Shown here piece by piece: positions 46,410 to 54,593 of a stretch of 64,000 nt of DNA. Numbering within the stretch: the first letter of the stretch is position 1; each line of letters opens with the position of its first letter. The stretch is taken from the NCBI RefSeq assembly GCF_030718205.1, contig NZ_JAUZQF010000004.1, forward strand, positions 464,835-528,834, given 5' to 3'. The notes under the pieces were generated by a model. That model did no database searches. It was given only the letters and a program-made list of their open reading frames with translations, and had not been told where the DNA came from. A program made the position numbers and the translations under genes. The stretch comes from Nonomuraea turcica (GTDB lineage: Bacteria; Actinomycetota; Actinomycetes; Streptosporangiales; Streptosporangiaceae).

Positions 46410-46425
46410 TGACATCAAAATGTCA
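46410..46425. promoter_or_regulatory. VapBC operator candidate, TGACATCAAAATGTCA
   Basis: A perfect six-base inverted repeat with a four-base spacer, overlapping a TTGACA that can serve as the -35 element on the minus strand. It is 19 bp upstream of the antitoxin ATG. Placement and symmetry fit VapB autoregulation. Confidence 0.6.
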
Positions 46426-46471
46426 ACCCGGAGCGTAGCCGAACGGTCACTCAATTGACGACTACTTTACG

Positions 46472-47914
46472 TCACCACGCAGCCACATTGACCTTTCCGT
46501 CCGTCGTCAGCCGCACCTCCTCCCCCACCAGCTCCCGGCACTCGGCATCCCCCAGCAGCTCAGACCGCTCCACCACCGCATGCGCCCGCCCGCCACCACC
46601 AGGCAGATCCACCACGAGGATCCCCCTCTCGGCACCGCCGTCCCGCCCGTGAGCGACTGTGTACCCCGCGACCACGGCCGGCCCCTCGTAGGCGCCCACG
46701 ATCGGCACCCCCTTGGCCACGAACACCGGCGCCGCAGCCCCCAGCCGCCCGCCCGGCTCGCTCGACCACACCGCGTACGTGTGCTTGGTCAGGTGCATCC
46801 CCACCCCGGTCACCAGTCCGTGCCCTGACTGCGCCCGCAGCAGCCCCGCCATCGTGGCGGTCGAGTGCAGGACGTAGTCGCTGGCCGGCCCGCCCGCGTA
46901 CGGCAGCCCACCGGTCACCGTCAGCCCGCGCCGCTCCAGCGGATCGAGCCCGATCGCGTCGCACGCCTGCCGCAACGCGATCGCGAAACAGCTGTAGAGG
47001 TCGATCGCGTCCATGTCGCCGAGCCCCAGCCCCGCCCGCTCAAAGGCGGCCTCGGCGACCCGCGGAATGGCCTGCGACGCGCCGAGCGCGGGCCGCGCGG
47101 CCACCTCCCAGGTGTCTTCCCCATACGCCCACCCCCGCAGGTACACCCGCTGCGCCGCGGGCACGCCGAGCCGGTCGGCCAGTCGCGTGCTGGCCAGGAC
47201 GACCGCCGCAGCCTGGTCCACCTCCAGCACGGCCACGGTGCTCCTGGTGTAGGGCCAGCCGACGAAACGCTCGCCACGCGCGAGCTCCGACGGTGTCCGG
47301 ACGGTCCGGCGCCACGCGTGCGGGTTCGCGGCGGCCACCTCGGTCATCGGCGCCATCATCCGCCCCCGATCGCTCATCTCCTCCTCGATGGAGATCCCGA
47401 GCGCCGCCCGCCGCGCCGTCTCCATGATCGCGTACGTGTGCACCGGCAGGAACAGCCCGTGCGCCAGCTCGGCGGGATGCGGCGGGCGCTCCCACCCGTA
47501 CGGCGGCTTGGGATCGGCGGGGTGGCTCCACGGCACGTGCTCACCCGCCAGCCGGTACGCCCGCCGCGTGGCCAGCGCCTCGGCCCCCGCCACGAGCGCG
47601 GAGTCGAACTCCCCCGCCGCGATCCCGGCCGCCGCCACGCCGATCAGCAGCTGCGGAGCCGTACCACTGACCTTGGAGTACGCCCGGTGGCGGGGCGCGG
47701 CGCCGAGGCGCTCGGCGAGGCGGCCGACCGGCGAGTCGTACTGCCAGGAGTCGCTGTAGACGATCTGGATCGAGTCGAGCCGCTCCACGGGGAGCCGGGC
47801 GTCGGCGGCGGCATCGCGGGCGACCGCCTCCCACAGGTCGAGCGGCTCAGGACCGGACTGCTCGCGAATGGTGCGTTGCGCGATGCCGATGAGACAGGGG
47901 GTGCGTGGATCCAT
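46472..47914 (-). CDS. Thiolase-superfamily protein (acetyl-CoA acyltransferase-like)
   Basis: 480 residues from ATG 47914. It starts PCLIGIAQRTIREQSGPEPLDLWEAVARDAA. The thiolase fold is supported by LIGVAAAGIAAGEFDSALVAGAEAL, MDAIDLYSCFAIALRQACDAIG and VTGGLPYAGGPASDYVLHSTATM. The normal active-site Cys of degradative thiolases is not evident; KVSGTAPQLL stands in that region, so it may be a non-thiolytic or lipid-transfer-type member. It ends with an OB-fold-like DUF35-type region. A GAACAACATTC element is upstream, as for the SDR at 30297. Confidence 0.82.
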   Translation of the reverse strand: MDPRTPCLIGIAQRTIREQSGPEPLDLWEAVARDAAADARLPVERLDSIQIVYSDSWQYDSPVGRLAERLGAAPRHRAYSKVSGTAPQLLIGVAAAGIAAGEFDSALVAGAEALATRRAYRLAGEHVPWSHPADPKPPYGWERPPHPAELAHGLFLPVHTYAIMETARRAALGISIEEEMSDRGRMMAPMTEVAAANPHAWRRTVRTPSELARGERFVGWPYTRSTVAVLEVDQAAAVVLASTRLADRLGVPAAQRVYLRGWAYGEDTWEVAARPALGASQAIPRVAEAAFERAGLGLGDMDAIDLYSCFAIALRQACDAIGLDPLERRGLTVTGGLPYAGGPASDYVLHSTATMAGLLRAQSGHGLVTGVGMHLTKHTYAVWSSEPGGRLGAAAPVFVAKGVPIVGAYEGPAVVAGYTVAHGRDGGAERGILVVDLPGGGGRAHAVVERSELLGDAECRELVGEEVRLTTDGKVNVAAW

Positions 47915-48198
47915 GACTCCATTCAACCAGAACAACATTCGGTGGATAAGAAGTGGCCTTTGATAATTAGCGTTACCACTGTTACGGAGAGCTATCAAGC
48001 ACCCTGCCCGACCTGCGGAAATGCTTTCTCGTCATACATGCGATTTCGCTATTTCTATAACGGAATGGAACCGGACCATGCTTTTTCACGTCGTTTCCTG
48101 GCCGCCCGCTCGCGCCATTCATTAACGTTCCGATCGTTTTCCTGGCCCACCGGGGCGCAGTACCCCGCTCTGGGCCGCCGAGAACTGAGAGGAGCTCC
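47915..48198. promoter_or_regulatory. Divergent promoter region, thiolase and first protease
   Basis: 284 bp without a gene, AT-richer than its surroundings. It holds a GAACAACATTC element at 47931-47941, 16 bp before the thiolase start, and on the other side GAGAGGAGCTCC as ribosome site for the protease. No clear -35/-10 pair is assigned. Confidence 0.35.
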
Positions 48199-49320
48199 AT
48201 GTTTTCCCGAGCAAGGCGCATCGCGATCCCACTGGCCGGCCTCATGGCCATCGGGCTGGCCGCGGGACCCCTCAGCGGCGCCGCGGCGAGCGCGACGGCA
48301 CCCTCCGACGTGATCTCCAAGAACGCCGCCACCCCCGCCGAGCAGGCGGTCCAGTTCTGGACGCCGGACCGCATCAAGCTGGCCACCGACCACAACGACG
48401 GCCTGGACCTGACCTCGAAGGGCGTCAAGGGCAGCAACGACACCCCCGACGGCCCTCCCGGCTCCGTGCCGCCGATCGGCGAGGAGAAGACGAAGGCCAA
48501 GAAGAGCAAGCACGTCAACCTGCCGAACACCGTCGGCCGCGTTTTCTTCACGCTGCCGAAGGCCGACCCGCGTAACCCGAAGAACTGGCGTTACTGCTCG
48601 GCCAGTTCGGTGCAGAGCAAGTACCGCAACCTCGTGGCGACCTCCGGCCACTGCGTGTACGACACCAGCAAGAACACCTTCTACGACAACTGGATCTTCA
48701 TTCCGTCGTACTGGGACGGCGACAAGGTCTGGGAGGGCAAGGCGCCCTACGGCATTTACGCCGCCAAGACGTTCAACGCGCACGACGACTTCGTGGTGAA
48801 GGAGGACTACGACTTCGACTACGCGTTCGTCAACGTCTACAACGGCATCAAGGTCAAGTGGGAGAAGGTCAACGGCCGGTGGCAGTGGACCGTCAAGAAC
48901 GCCGGCCGGCTCGGTGACAACGTCGGCGGCCAGGGCTTCACCTGGAACCGGAGCACGAAGCTGAACGTGTTCTCCTTCGGCTACCCGGCAGGCGAGCACC
49001 CCGACGGCGACAAGCCGTACACCGGCCGCACGATGAAGTTCTGCTACGGCAAGACCAAGCCGATGCCCGAGGCCAGGAAGTACAACCTGCAGGAGCACAT
49101 CGGGTTCAAGTGCTCCTTCACCGCCGGAGCCAGCGGCGGACCGTTCCTCTACAACTACAAGAGCGCGTCGCGCACCGGCTACCTCGTCGGCGTGAACAGC
49201 GTCGCGTGGGACACCGACGGCAACGACCGCTACGACCACATCTCGTCGCCTTACTTCAACGGCGACACGTACAAGGTCTACAAGGCCGCCGCCAACCGGT
49301 GGACCGGCAACATGCCGTGA
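48199..49320 (+). CDS. Secreted trypsin-like serine peptidase (copy 1 of 3)
   Basis: 373 residues. A signal peptide (RARRIAIPLAGLMAIGLAAGPLSGAAASA, cleavage near 30) is followed by a propeptide-like 80-residue stretch, then an S1 fold. Catalytic triad is complete: His151 in ATSGHCVY, Asp207 in DYDFDYAF and Ser312 in AGASGGPF. Several Cys pairs are likely disulphides. It should be an extracellular endopeptidase of the V8/glutamyl-endopeptidase-like branch. It is the first of three consecutive paralogues, each with its own upstream gap. Confidence 0.9.
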   Translation: MFSRARRIAIPLAGLMAIGLAAGPLSGAAASATAPSDVISKNAATPAEQAVQFWTPDRIKLATDHNDGLDLTSKGVKGSNDTPDGPPGSVPPIGEEKTKAKKSKHVNLPNTVGRVFFTLPKADPRNPKNWRYCSASSVQSKYRNLVATSGHCVYDTSKNTFYDNWIFIPSYWDGDKVWEGKAPYGIYAAKTFNAHDDFVVKEDYDFDYAFVNVYNGIKVKWEKVNGRWQWTVKNAGRLGDNVGGQGFTWNRSTKLNVFSFGYPAGEHPDGDKPYTGRTMKFCYGKTKPMPEARKYNLQEHIGFKCSFTAGASGGPFLYNYKSASRTGYLVGVNSVAWDTDGNDRYDHISSPYFNGDTYKVYKAAANRWTGNMP

Positions 49321-49335
49321 CGAGTTGGCACCCTG

Positions 49336-49366
49336 GGCCCCGGGTCCCGTACGGGATCCCGGGGCC
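49336..49366 (+). terminator. Hairpin terminator after protease 1
   Basis: GGCCCCGGG at 49336-49344 pairs with CCCGGGGCC ending at 49366, with the palindrome CCCGTACGGG between. It is 15 bp past the stop codon and has no T-run, as is common in high-GC actinomycetes. Confidence 0.7.
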
Positions 49367-49603
49367 TTCCCCTTCGCGGTTCCCCGGCCATTCCATGAGC
49401 AATTCGAGCTCCGCTCTCACCCCTGCTGACCTGCGGCGACGATCGTCTTTACTGATCATTTGGGGGTATCCTGAGTGGTCCGCTGACGGAGTGCTTATAG
49501 TTCACAAGGGACCCTAGATCAGGTAACGAATCTCTATCCGAGCTGCAATACCCTCTGTACATCTGGAAAAATCCACCCTTACGGCCCCAAAGAAAGGTAT
49601 TCG

Positions 49604-50749
49604 ATGATCTCCCGGGCAAGGCACATGGTGGCGGCTGCGCTGAGCAGCGCGCTGCTGACGCTGCCTGCCTTCACGGGAGTCGCCCACGCGGGGCCCGCCG
49701 GCGCCGCGTCCGCGGGGGCCACGTCCGCCGGCGCCGCACCTACCGCCGCTGTCTTCTCCGTCCCGCTGGCCAAGACCGCCGCGGACGTCCAGAGGGTCGC
49801 CGACTACTGGAAGCCGGACAGGCTCAAGAAGGCCGACAGCTACAGCCCAGCCACGCCGGGCGCCGCCGCCTCCCCGACCAGCTCCGCCGCCGCGTCCGCC
49901 GCCGGCCCCGCCGCGCCGCTCGCCGCGTCCGCCAAGCGCACCTCCGCCGCACAGGCCGCCGCGCCCGCGATGCCGCGCAAGAGCAAGGTCGCCAGCACCA
50001 TGGGCAAGGTCTACTTCAAGTTCGGCGAGAAGGAATACTGGTGCTCCGCCAGCGCGGTCGCGGCCAAGAACCGCAGCGTGGTCTCCACCGCCGGGCACTG
50101 CGCGTACGACCCGCGGCAGGCCAAGCCGGCCGAATACTGGATCTTCGTCCCTAACCCCGGCCCCAATGGCGAGACGCCGGCCGGCATCTACGTGGGCTCG
50201 TCGATCAACATGCACGAGGACTGGGCGGGCAAGGGCGACTACGACTTCGACTACGCGTTCGTGACCGTGCACCGCGGCTTCACCTGGGCGGCCAAGAACG
50301 GCCAATACGTGATGGAGGACGTGGGCAGGCTCCAGGACAACGCGGGCGGCCTGGGGCTCGAGCTGAACAAGAAGCCGGCCACGTACACGGTGGCCGCGTT
50401 CGGCTATCCCGCCGGCGCCCAGCCCGACGGCACCCACCCCTACGACGGCACGAAGCTGCGCGTGTGCCGCGAAGGCCCGACCCGCTGGACCGTGGCCCCC
50501 AACCTCGACCTGCAGAAGGGCGTGCAGCTCCAAGCCTGCGACTTCAGCCCCGGCGCGAGCGGCGGCCCCTGGGTGATCGGCTACGACAAGGACCGCAGGA
50601 TCGGCAGCCTGAACGGCGTCAACAGCCTGACCTGGAACAGGGACGCCAAGGGCCTGTACGACGCTGTGTCGTCCCCGCACTTCGACAGCGCCACGGGCGA
50701 GGTCTACCGACGCGCCGCCGCACAGTCCACTCCGGGAAATGTGACCTAA
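49604..50749 (+). CDS. Secreted trypsin-like serine peptidase (copy 2 of 3)
   Basis: 381 residues. Signal peptide MISRARHMVAAALSSALLTL with cleavage near AHA-GP (residue 29), then a long Ala/Ser/Pro-rich pro-region (30-125). Triad complete: His165 (STAGHCAY), Asp216 (DYDFDYAF), Ser319 (PGASGGPW). The pro-region differs from copy 1 and is low complexity. ATG follows GAAAGG. The 283-bp gap before it (49321-49603) holds the terminator and an AT-richer promoter area but no gene. Confidence 0.9.
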   Translation: MISRARHMVAAALSSALLTLPAFTGVAHAGPAGAASAGATSAGAAPTAAVFSVPLAKTAADVQRVADYWKPDRLKKADSYSPATPGAAASPTSSAAASAAGPAAPLAASAKRTSAAQAAAPAMPRKSKVASTMGKVYFKFGEKEYWCSASAVAAKNRSVVSTAGHCAYDPRQAKPAEYWIFVPNPGPNGETPAGIYVGSSINMHEDWAGKGDYDFDYAFVTVHRGFTWAAKNGQYVMEDVGRLQDNAGGLGLELNKKPATYTVAAFGYPAGAQPDGTHPYDGTKLRVCREGPTRWTVAPNLDLQKGVQLQACDFSPGASGGPWVIGYDKDRRIGSLNGVNSLTWNRDAKGLYDAVSSPHFDSATGEVYRRAAAQSTPGNVT

Positions 50750-50958
50750 GTCATATGCAACGGCTCGGTCACTGGGCGTGATCAGCCCAGACCTTGATCT
50801 CAGAACGGTCACGGCGGACGTTTGGAACGTTTGCCCGCCCGACCGGAAATTCACATGACCAGAGTCAAGGTAGTAAGTTCCCGGCTGACTGTTTGCTCGC
50901 GCTTTGCTGAGTTTTGGGGTGCATGAGACGCCTCAGGTCAGCGCAACCTGGAGTTACC

Positions 50959-52122
50959 TTGAAGCGAATCCTTCTTCCCACCGGTGGTGCCGTTCTGGTC
51001 ACCGGTCTGCTCGCGGCCGGCCTGACCGGCACCGCGCAGGCCGAGCCTGACGTCGCCCATGACCCCATGGCCCGCAACACGTCCGAAGCCGCCTCCGTCG
51101 CCTCCTTCTGGCTGGCGTCGAACGGCGCCGCTCTTCGCGCCGCGACGCAGTACACCTGGGACTCGAACGAGGTGCGGAAGGTCGTCTCCAAGGGCAGCGC
51201 CGACCCCGACGGCCGGCCCGGCACCACGGCCCCGACCGGTGAGACGAAGTCCACCGCTCGCGCCCAGAACGTCAACCTGCCGAAGAGCATCGGCAAGGTC
51301 TTCTTCGTCGACGCCTCCGGCAAGTTCCGCTGGTGCTCGGCCACCTCCATCCAGTCGAACTACCGCAACCTCGTCGCCACCGCGGGCCACTGCGTGTACG
51401 ACACGGACAAGGACACGGCGCTCCTGGACAACTGGGTCTTCGTGCCCGGCTACTACAAGGGCAGGGCCCCGTGGGGCATCTACGTGGGCAAGCAGGCCTT
51501 CACCCACTACGACTTCGACGTCTATGAGGACTACGACCGCGACTACGCGTTCGTCACCGTCTACAACGGCATCCTCTTCAACGGCGTCAAGCAGGTGGAC
51601 CGCAGGGACTTCGAGCGCTTCACCGGCCCCAAGCGCCGCTGGGGCGGCCACTACTACATCCTGCTGTCGAAGGACGCAGGGCGCCTCGGCGACAACGTCG
51701 GCGGCCAGGGCTTCGCCTGGAACCAGCCCACCGGCAAGGCCGTCCGCGCCTTCGGCTACCCGGCGGCCCCGCAGCTCGACGGCGACAAGCCGTACAGCGG
51801 CGTGACGCCGAAGCACTGCTACGGCAAGACCACCGCCAAGATGGTCGGCGCCCCCTGGCTCAAGATCGAGGAGCACATCGGCCTCAAGTGCGCCGTGACC
51901 CCCGGTTTCGACGGCGGCTCGTGGCTCCTGAACTACAGCAACGGCAAGCGCCTGGGCTACATCAACGGCGTGACCAGCACCTTCGCCGACCAGGACGGGA
52001 ACGACCGCGTGGACTACATCACGTCGCCGTACTTCGACGGCGACACGGCTGCGGTGTACAACGCGGCCAAGAACGTGTGGTCCGGCAAGATCGTCGGCCC
52101 GAACGGCGAACTGTACAAGTAA
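50959..52122 (+). CDS. Secreted trypsin-fold protein with Ser-to-Asp active site (copy 3 of 3, probable pseudoprotease)
   Basis: 387 residues from TTG 50959 (GGAG five bases upstream); ATG 50923 would place a charged 12-residue leader before a clean signal peptide. Signal KRILLPTGGAVLVTGLLAAG, cleavage near AQA. His144 (ATAGHCVY) and Asp195 (DYDRDYAF) align with the active copies, but the nucleophile motif reads TPGFDGGSW. Asp318 (codon GAC 51910-51912) replaces the catalytic Ser, and the following Pro is Ser. The fold, Cys and flanks are otherwise intact, so it is likely a non-catalytic binder or decoy, not a decayed gene. Confidence 0.88.
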   Translation: MKRILLPTGGAVLVTGLLAAGLTGTAQAEPDVAHDPMARNTSEAASVASFWLASNGAALRAATQYTWDSNEVRKVVSKGSADPDGRPGTTAPTGETKSTARAQNVNLPKSIGKVFFVDASGKFRWCSATSIQSNYRNLVATAGHCVYDTDKDTALLDNWVFVPGYYKGRAPWGIYVGKQAFTHYDFDVYEDYDRDYAFVTVYNGILFNGVKQVDRRDFERFTGPKRRWGGHYYILLSKDAGRLGDNVGGQGFAWNQPTGKAVRAFGYPAAPQLDGDKPYSGVTPKHCYGKTTAKMVGAPWLKIEEHIGLKCAVTPGFDGGSWLLNYSNGKRLGYINGVTSTFADQDGNDRVDYITSPYFDGDTAAVYNAAKNVWSGKIVGPNGELYK

Positions 52123-52139
52123 GCCCTGCCAGGGGAAAA

Positions 52140-52174
52140 GGCGAGGGCCCGGCGGCACAGGCCGGGCCCTCGCC
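52140..52174 (+). terminator. Strong hairpin terminator after the third protease paralogue
   Basis: GGCGAGGGCCCGGC (52140-52153), loop GGCACAG, and the exact complement (52161-52174), 17 bp after the stop codon. It has no T-run. Confidence 0.85.
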
Positions 52175-52189
52175 TTGGCTTCCCCACTG

Positions 52190-52410
52190 CAAGGCCTTCC
52201 GCCAGGGGGCGCTTCGCGCCTCGGGGAGCTCCAGACCGCGCCTCCCAAGGGGGCTCCGCCCCCTTTCGAACCCCCGAAAAGCACCCACCCGTTGCCCGAG
52301 TACCAAGTGGGCTGACGAGAGCCCGCCCTGAGCGGACCTCGCTTCGCTCGGACTGTTCTTATGGGGCTTCGCCTAGGCGAGGGGCTCCGCCCCTCCCGCG
52401 CCCCGGGTGC
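52190..52410. repeat. Cluster of short GC-rich palindromes (REP-like)
   Basis: This part of the 320-bp gene-free stretch 52123-52442 is packed with small hairpins: AAGGGGGCTCCGCCCCCTTT (52249-52268), GCTTCGCGCC-type loops, CGAGCG/CGCTCG around 52330-52350, and GGGGCTCCGCCCC (52381-52393). Such GGGCTCCGCCC units recur between actinomycete genes and may be mobile or transcription-stopping repeats. No gene is seen. Confidence 0.5.
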
Positions 52411-52442
52411 AAGACCTGCTAGTTTACGGGCACGCTAGAAGC

Positions 52443-52982
52443 ATGAACTCGCGACCCCGCTACGCCAGCCATCGCGTATACCTGGTGCCCTCCGACCTCG
52501 GGGAACTGATGGGGCTGGCCGCTGGTGTCGTAGAACTGCCGACTTGGTTGGACTGGTCAGAGCAGCGGGTTTACGACTTGTCGGACAGCAGCGACTTGGT
52601 TCTGATGTACGAGCGCGTGATCCGCGAAGCGGTCCATTTTGACGACCTACGAACCTACCTGAACCGCGAAACACTGATCCGGATCTGGCCTCGCCTTTAC
52701 TTGCCGATCGAGGCGCGGCAGGCGTGGGAAACAAGCTTCCCAACGCTGCGATCGATGACGAACTTCCCAAAGGGGGGTGATGTCCGCGCCGATATCGTGG
52801 CCGACTCGGGCGGCGAGGAGGCCGTGGCCGAGGCTCGACGGCGCAACCAGGCTTACATTGACGGTTACCGGCCGGCCAAGTGGCGCAAGGCTCTGGGATT
52901 GTCGCAAACCGAGGTGGCCGACCGGATGGGCTCGGTGGAAAGACCGTCATCCCCAGATGTCGGAGGCTGGCAGGGCCCATAG
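52443..52982 (+). CDS. XRE-type protein truncated in its helix-turn-helix
   Basis: 179 codons from ATG 52443. Residues 1-100 (SDLGELMGLAAGVVELPTWLDWSEQRVYDL..., YLNRETLIRIWPRLYLPIEARQAWETSFP) resemble a short actinobacterial family found beside nucleotidyltransferase genes. A linker then leads to ALGLSQTEVADRMG, the first two helices of an XRE HTH. The frame then departs into unrelated residues and stops, exactly where the convergent ATPase gene begins to overlap (52947). It is probably a partial antitoxin-like gene cut by a recombination event. Confidence 0.55.
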   Translation: MNSRPRYASHRVYLVPSDLGELMGLAAGVVELPTWLDWSEQRVYDLSDSSDLVLMYERVIREAVHFDDLRTYLNRETLIRIWPRLYLPIEARQAWETSFPTLRSMTNFPKGGDVRADIVADSGGEEAVAEARRRNQAYIDGYRPAKWRKALGLSQTEVADRMGSVERPSSPDVGGWQGP

Positions 52983-54215
52983 CCGGTCGCCAAACGACAG
53001 ACGCCGCTCTCCGGTATGCAGAACGATCCCACCCACGAACGAGTCACCACACCGCTCGAGACGATCACGCAAGTAGGAGAGCCCACGGAAGTCCTCCTCG
53101 CGCGGGGTGGAGCTCGCTTTCACCTCGATGCCGAGCACGCGACCATCCGCAGTTTCGAGCACGATGTCCACTTCCGTACCACCGGACTCACGGAAGTGGA
53201 ACATCCTGGCCAGAGTGTTGCTCCAAGTGAGCTGCTTGGCGAGTTCGTTGACCACGAAGGTCTCGAACATCGCACCCGCTGCGGGATCTGTAGGACGGCG
53301 CAGCGCTGTGGCATCCTTGCCCAACAGCCCGGCCGCGACTCCCGTATCACTCATGTAGAGCTTGGGCCTCTTGACCACCCTGGCCGACAGGTTTCTGCTC
53401 CATGCCGGCAAGCGATGCACCAGGAACGTGGTTTCCAGCCATGGCTGGTAAGTGGACGCGGTTACGCGATCCAGGCCCAGCCGATTCGCGACCGTGCTCA
53501 TCACGAGCTCCCGCGAGGTGGTCGCCGCGAAGAGATGGACCATGTTGAGCAACTCATCGGCTCGGCGTATGTCGGCAGCTACCTGGACCTCTCGTTGCAG
53601 AACGGTCCGAACGTATTGCCGGAACCAACGACCGCGAGACCTCCCCGCGAAGCGCTGCACCTCGGGATATCCCCCCGCGCACAGATATTCGAAGTACGTC
53701 TGGCGATCTAGGGTGGGCCGGTCGTAGTGGATCAGGGCCGCGGGGTCGCTCAAGGCGCGATCAACAAAATCATCGCTACCACCAGTCAGCTCCCCCATCG
53801 AGAGCGGCCACAACGTGAGAAGGTCGACGCGGCCGGCCAGCGTCTCAGCTATGGACGGGACGGTGAGGAAGTTACTGGACCCGGTCAGGAGGAACTGCCC
53901 GGGACGGTTGTCGTTGTCCACCACCTCTTTGATTGCCAAGACCAGGGGCTCGCCAACTCGCTGTACCTCGTCGATCGCTAGAGGCGTGCCCAGTTCGCTG
54001 AGATACGTGCGGGGATCCCGCTGAGCGGCGTCTCGGTCCTCTCCGCGGTCGAGCGTGACGTACGCGGCACCGAGGCGCCCCGCCAGTTGCCTGGCCAAGG
54101 TGGTCTTGCCTGTTTGGCGAGCGCCGTGCACGACCACGACGCGGAACGACGAAAGAGATTCCTCAGCGAGCTCCAGCGCGCGCCTGGGAATCACACCGCG
54201 CAACCCGTCCGCCAT
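52947..54215 (-). CDS. AAA-family ATPase with DUF4143 C-terminal domain
   Basis: 422 residues from ATG 54215, with GGGG eight bases upstream. Walker A VVVHGARQTGKTTLARQL (about residue 28), Walker B LAIDEVQRV, sensor LLTGSSNFLT. The C-terminal DUF4143 region has YFEYLCAGGYPEV and an REase-like ending GTEVDIVLETADGRVLGIEVKAS (E-x-K). These proteins are widespread in archaea and bacteria, vary between close strains, and have no settled role; toxin-antitoxin-like or DNA-processing roles are suggested. An upstream in-frame extension to 54305 is unsupported. Confidence 0.88.
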   Translation of the reverse strand: MADGLRGVIPRRALELAEESLSSFRVVVVHGARQTGKTTLARQLAGRLGAAYVTLDRGEDRDAAQRDPRTYLSELGTPLAIDEVQRVGEPLVLAIKEVVDNDNRPGQFLLTGSSNFLTVPSIAETLAGRVDLLTLWPLSMGELTGGSDDFVDRALSDPAALIHYDRPTLDRQTYFEYLCAGGYPEVQRFAGRSRGRWFRQYVRTVLQREVQVAADIRRADELLNMVHLFAATTSRELVMSTVANRLGLDRVTASTYQPWLETTFLVHRLPAWSRNLSARVVKRPKLYMSDTGVAAGLLGKDATALRRPTDPAAGAMFETFVVNELAKQLTWSNTLARMFHFRESGGTEVDIVLETADGRVLGIEVKASSTPREEDFRGLSYLRDRLERCGDSFVGGIVLHTGERRLSFGDRLWALPASDIWG

Positions 54216-54593
54216 CAAGCTACCCCACAAATCCTCCGACAAGTCCTCGACATTTAAGTTTAGCTCTATCCCACAATTTCTCAGCCAGGTTCTCAACATT
54301 TTCACGGGCGGCTCCGTCCGCTGGCCTCCTGGATCCTGGCCCAGCAGACGACCTCTTCGTCGCCCTCGTACCGACCTGGTCTGCGATCACGGCGGCAATG
54401 GAAGCCCTCGGAGGAGCAGCCGCGGACTCGGGCTGGTGCAGGAGCTCCCAGGCGCGTAACGACGACTTTGCTCGCCAGGTCAAGCTTCGCCGAGAGCCGA
54501 CCAACGCCGAGTTGGAGCACATGAATCAGCTGGTCCAGAGCGTAACCGCCGAGCTCCGCGGCCGGCTGTCCCCCGGCAGATCTCGAGGCCCTG
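54216..54593. other. Gene-free stretch between the DUF4143 ATPase and the RNA-repair operon, possible gene remnant
   Basis: 378 bp. On the plus strand a frame at 54398-54640 contains a plausible coding-like stretch (RREPTNAELEHMNQLVQSVTAELRG), but I find no family and no ribosome site. It may be the remains of a small gene that preceded the current arrangement. The part near 54240-54300 is AT-rich and may hold the ATPase promoter. Confidence 0.3.

Noticed and set aside
52190..52410. The GC-rich hairpin cluster as a tRNA or structured RNA gene
   Set aside because: The hairpins are independent short palindromes with no cloverleaf or conserved RNA motif.
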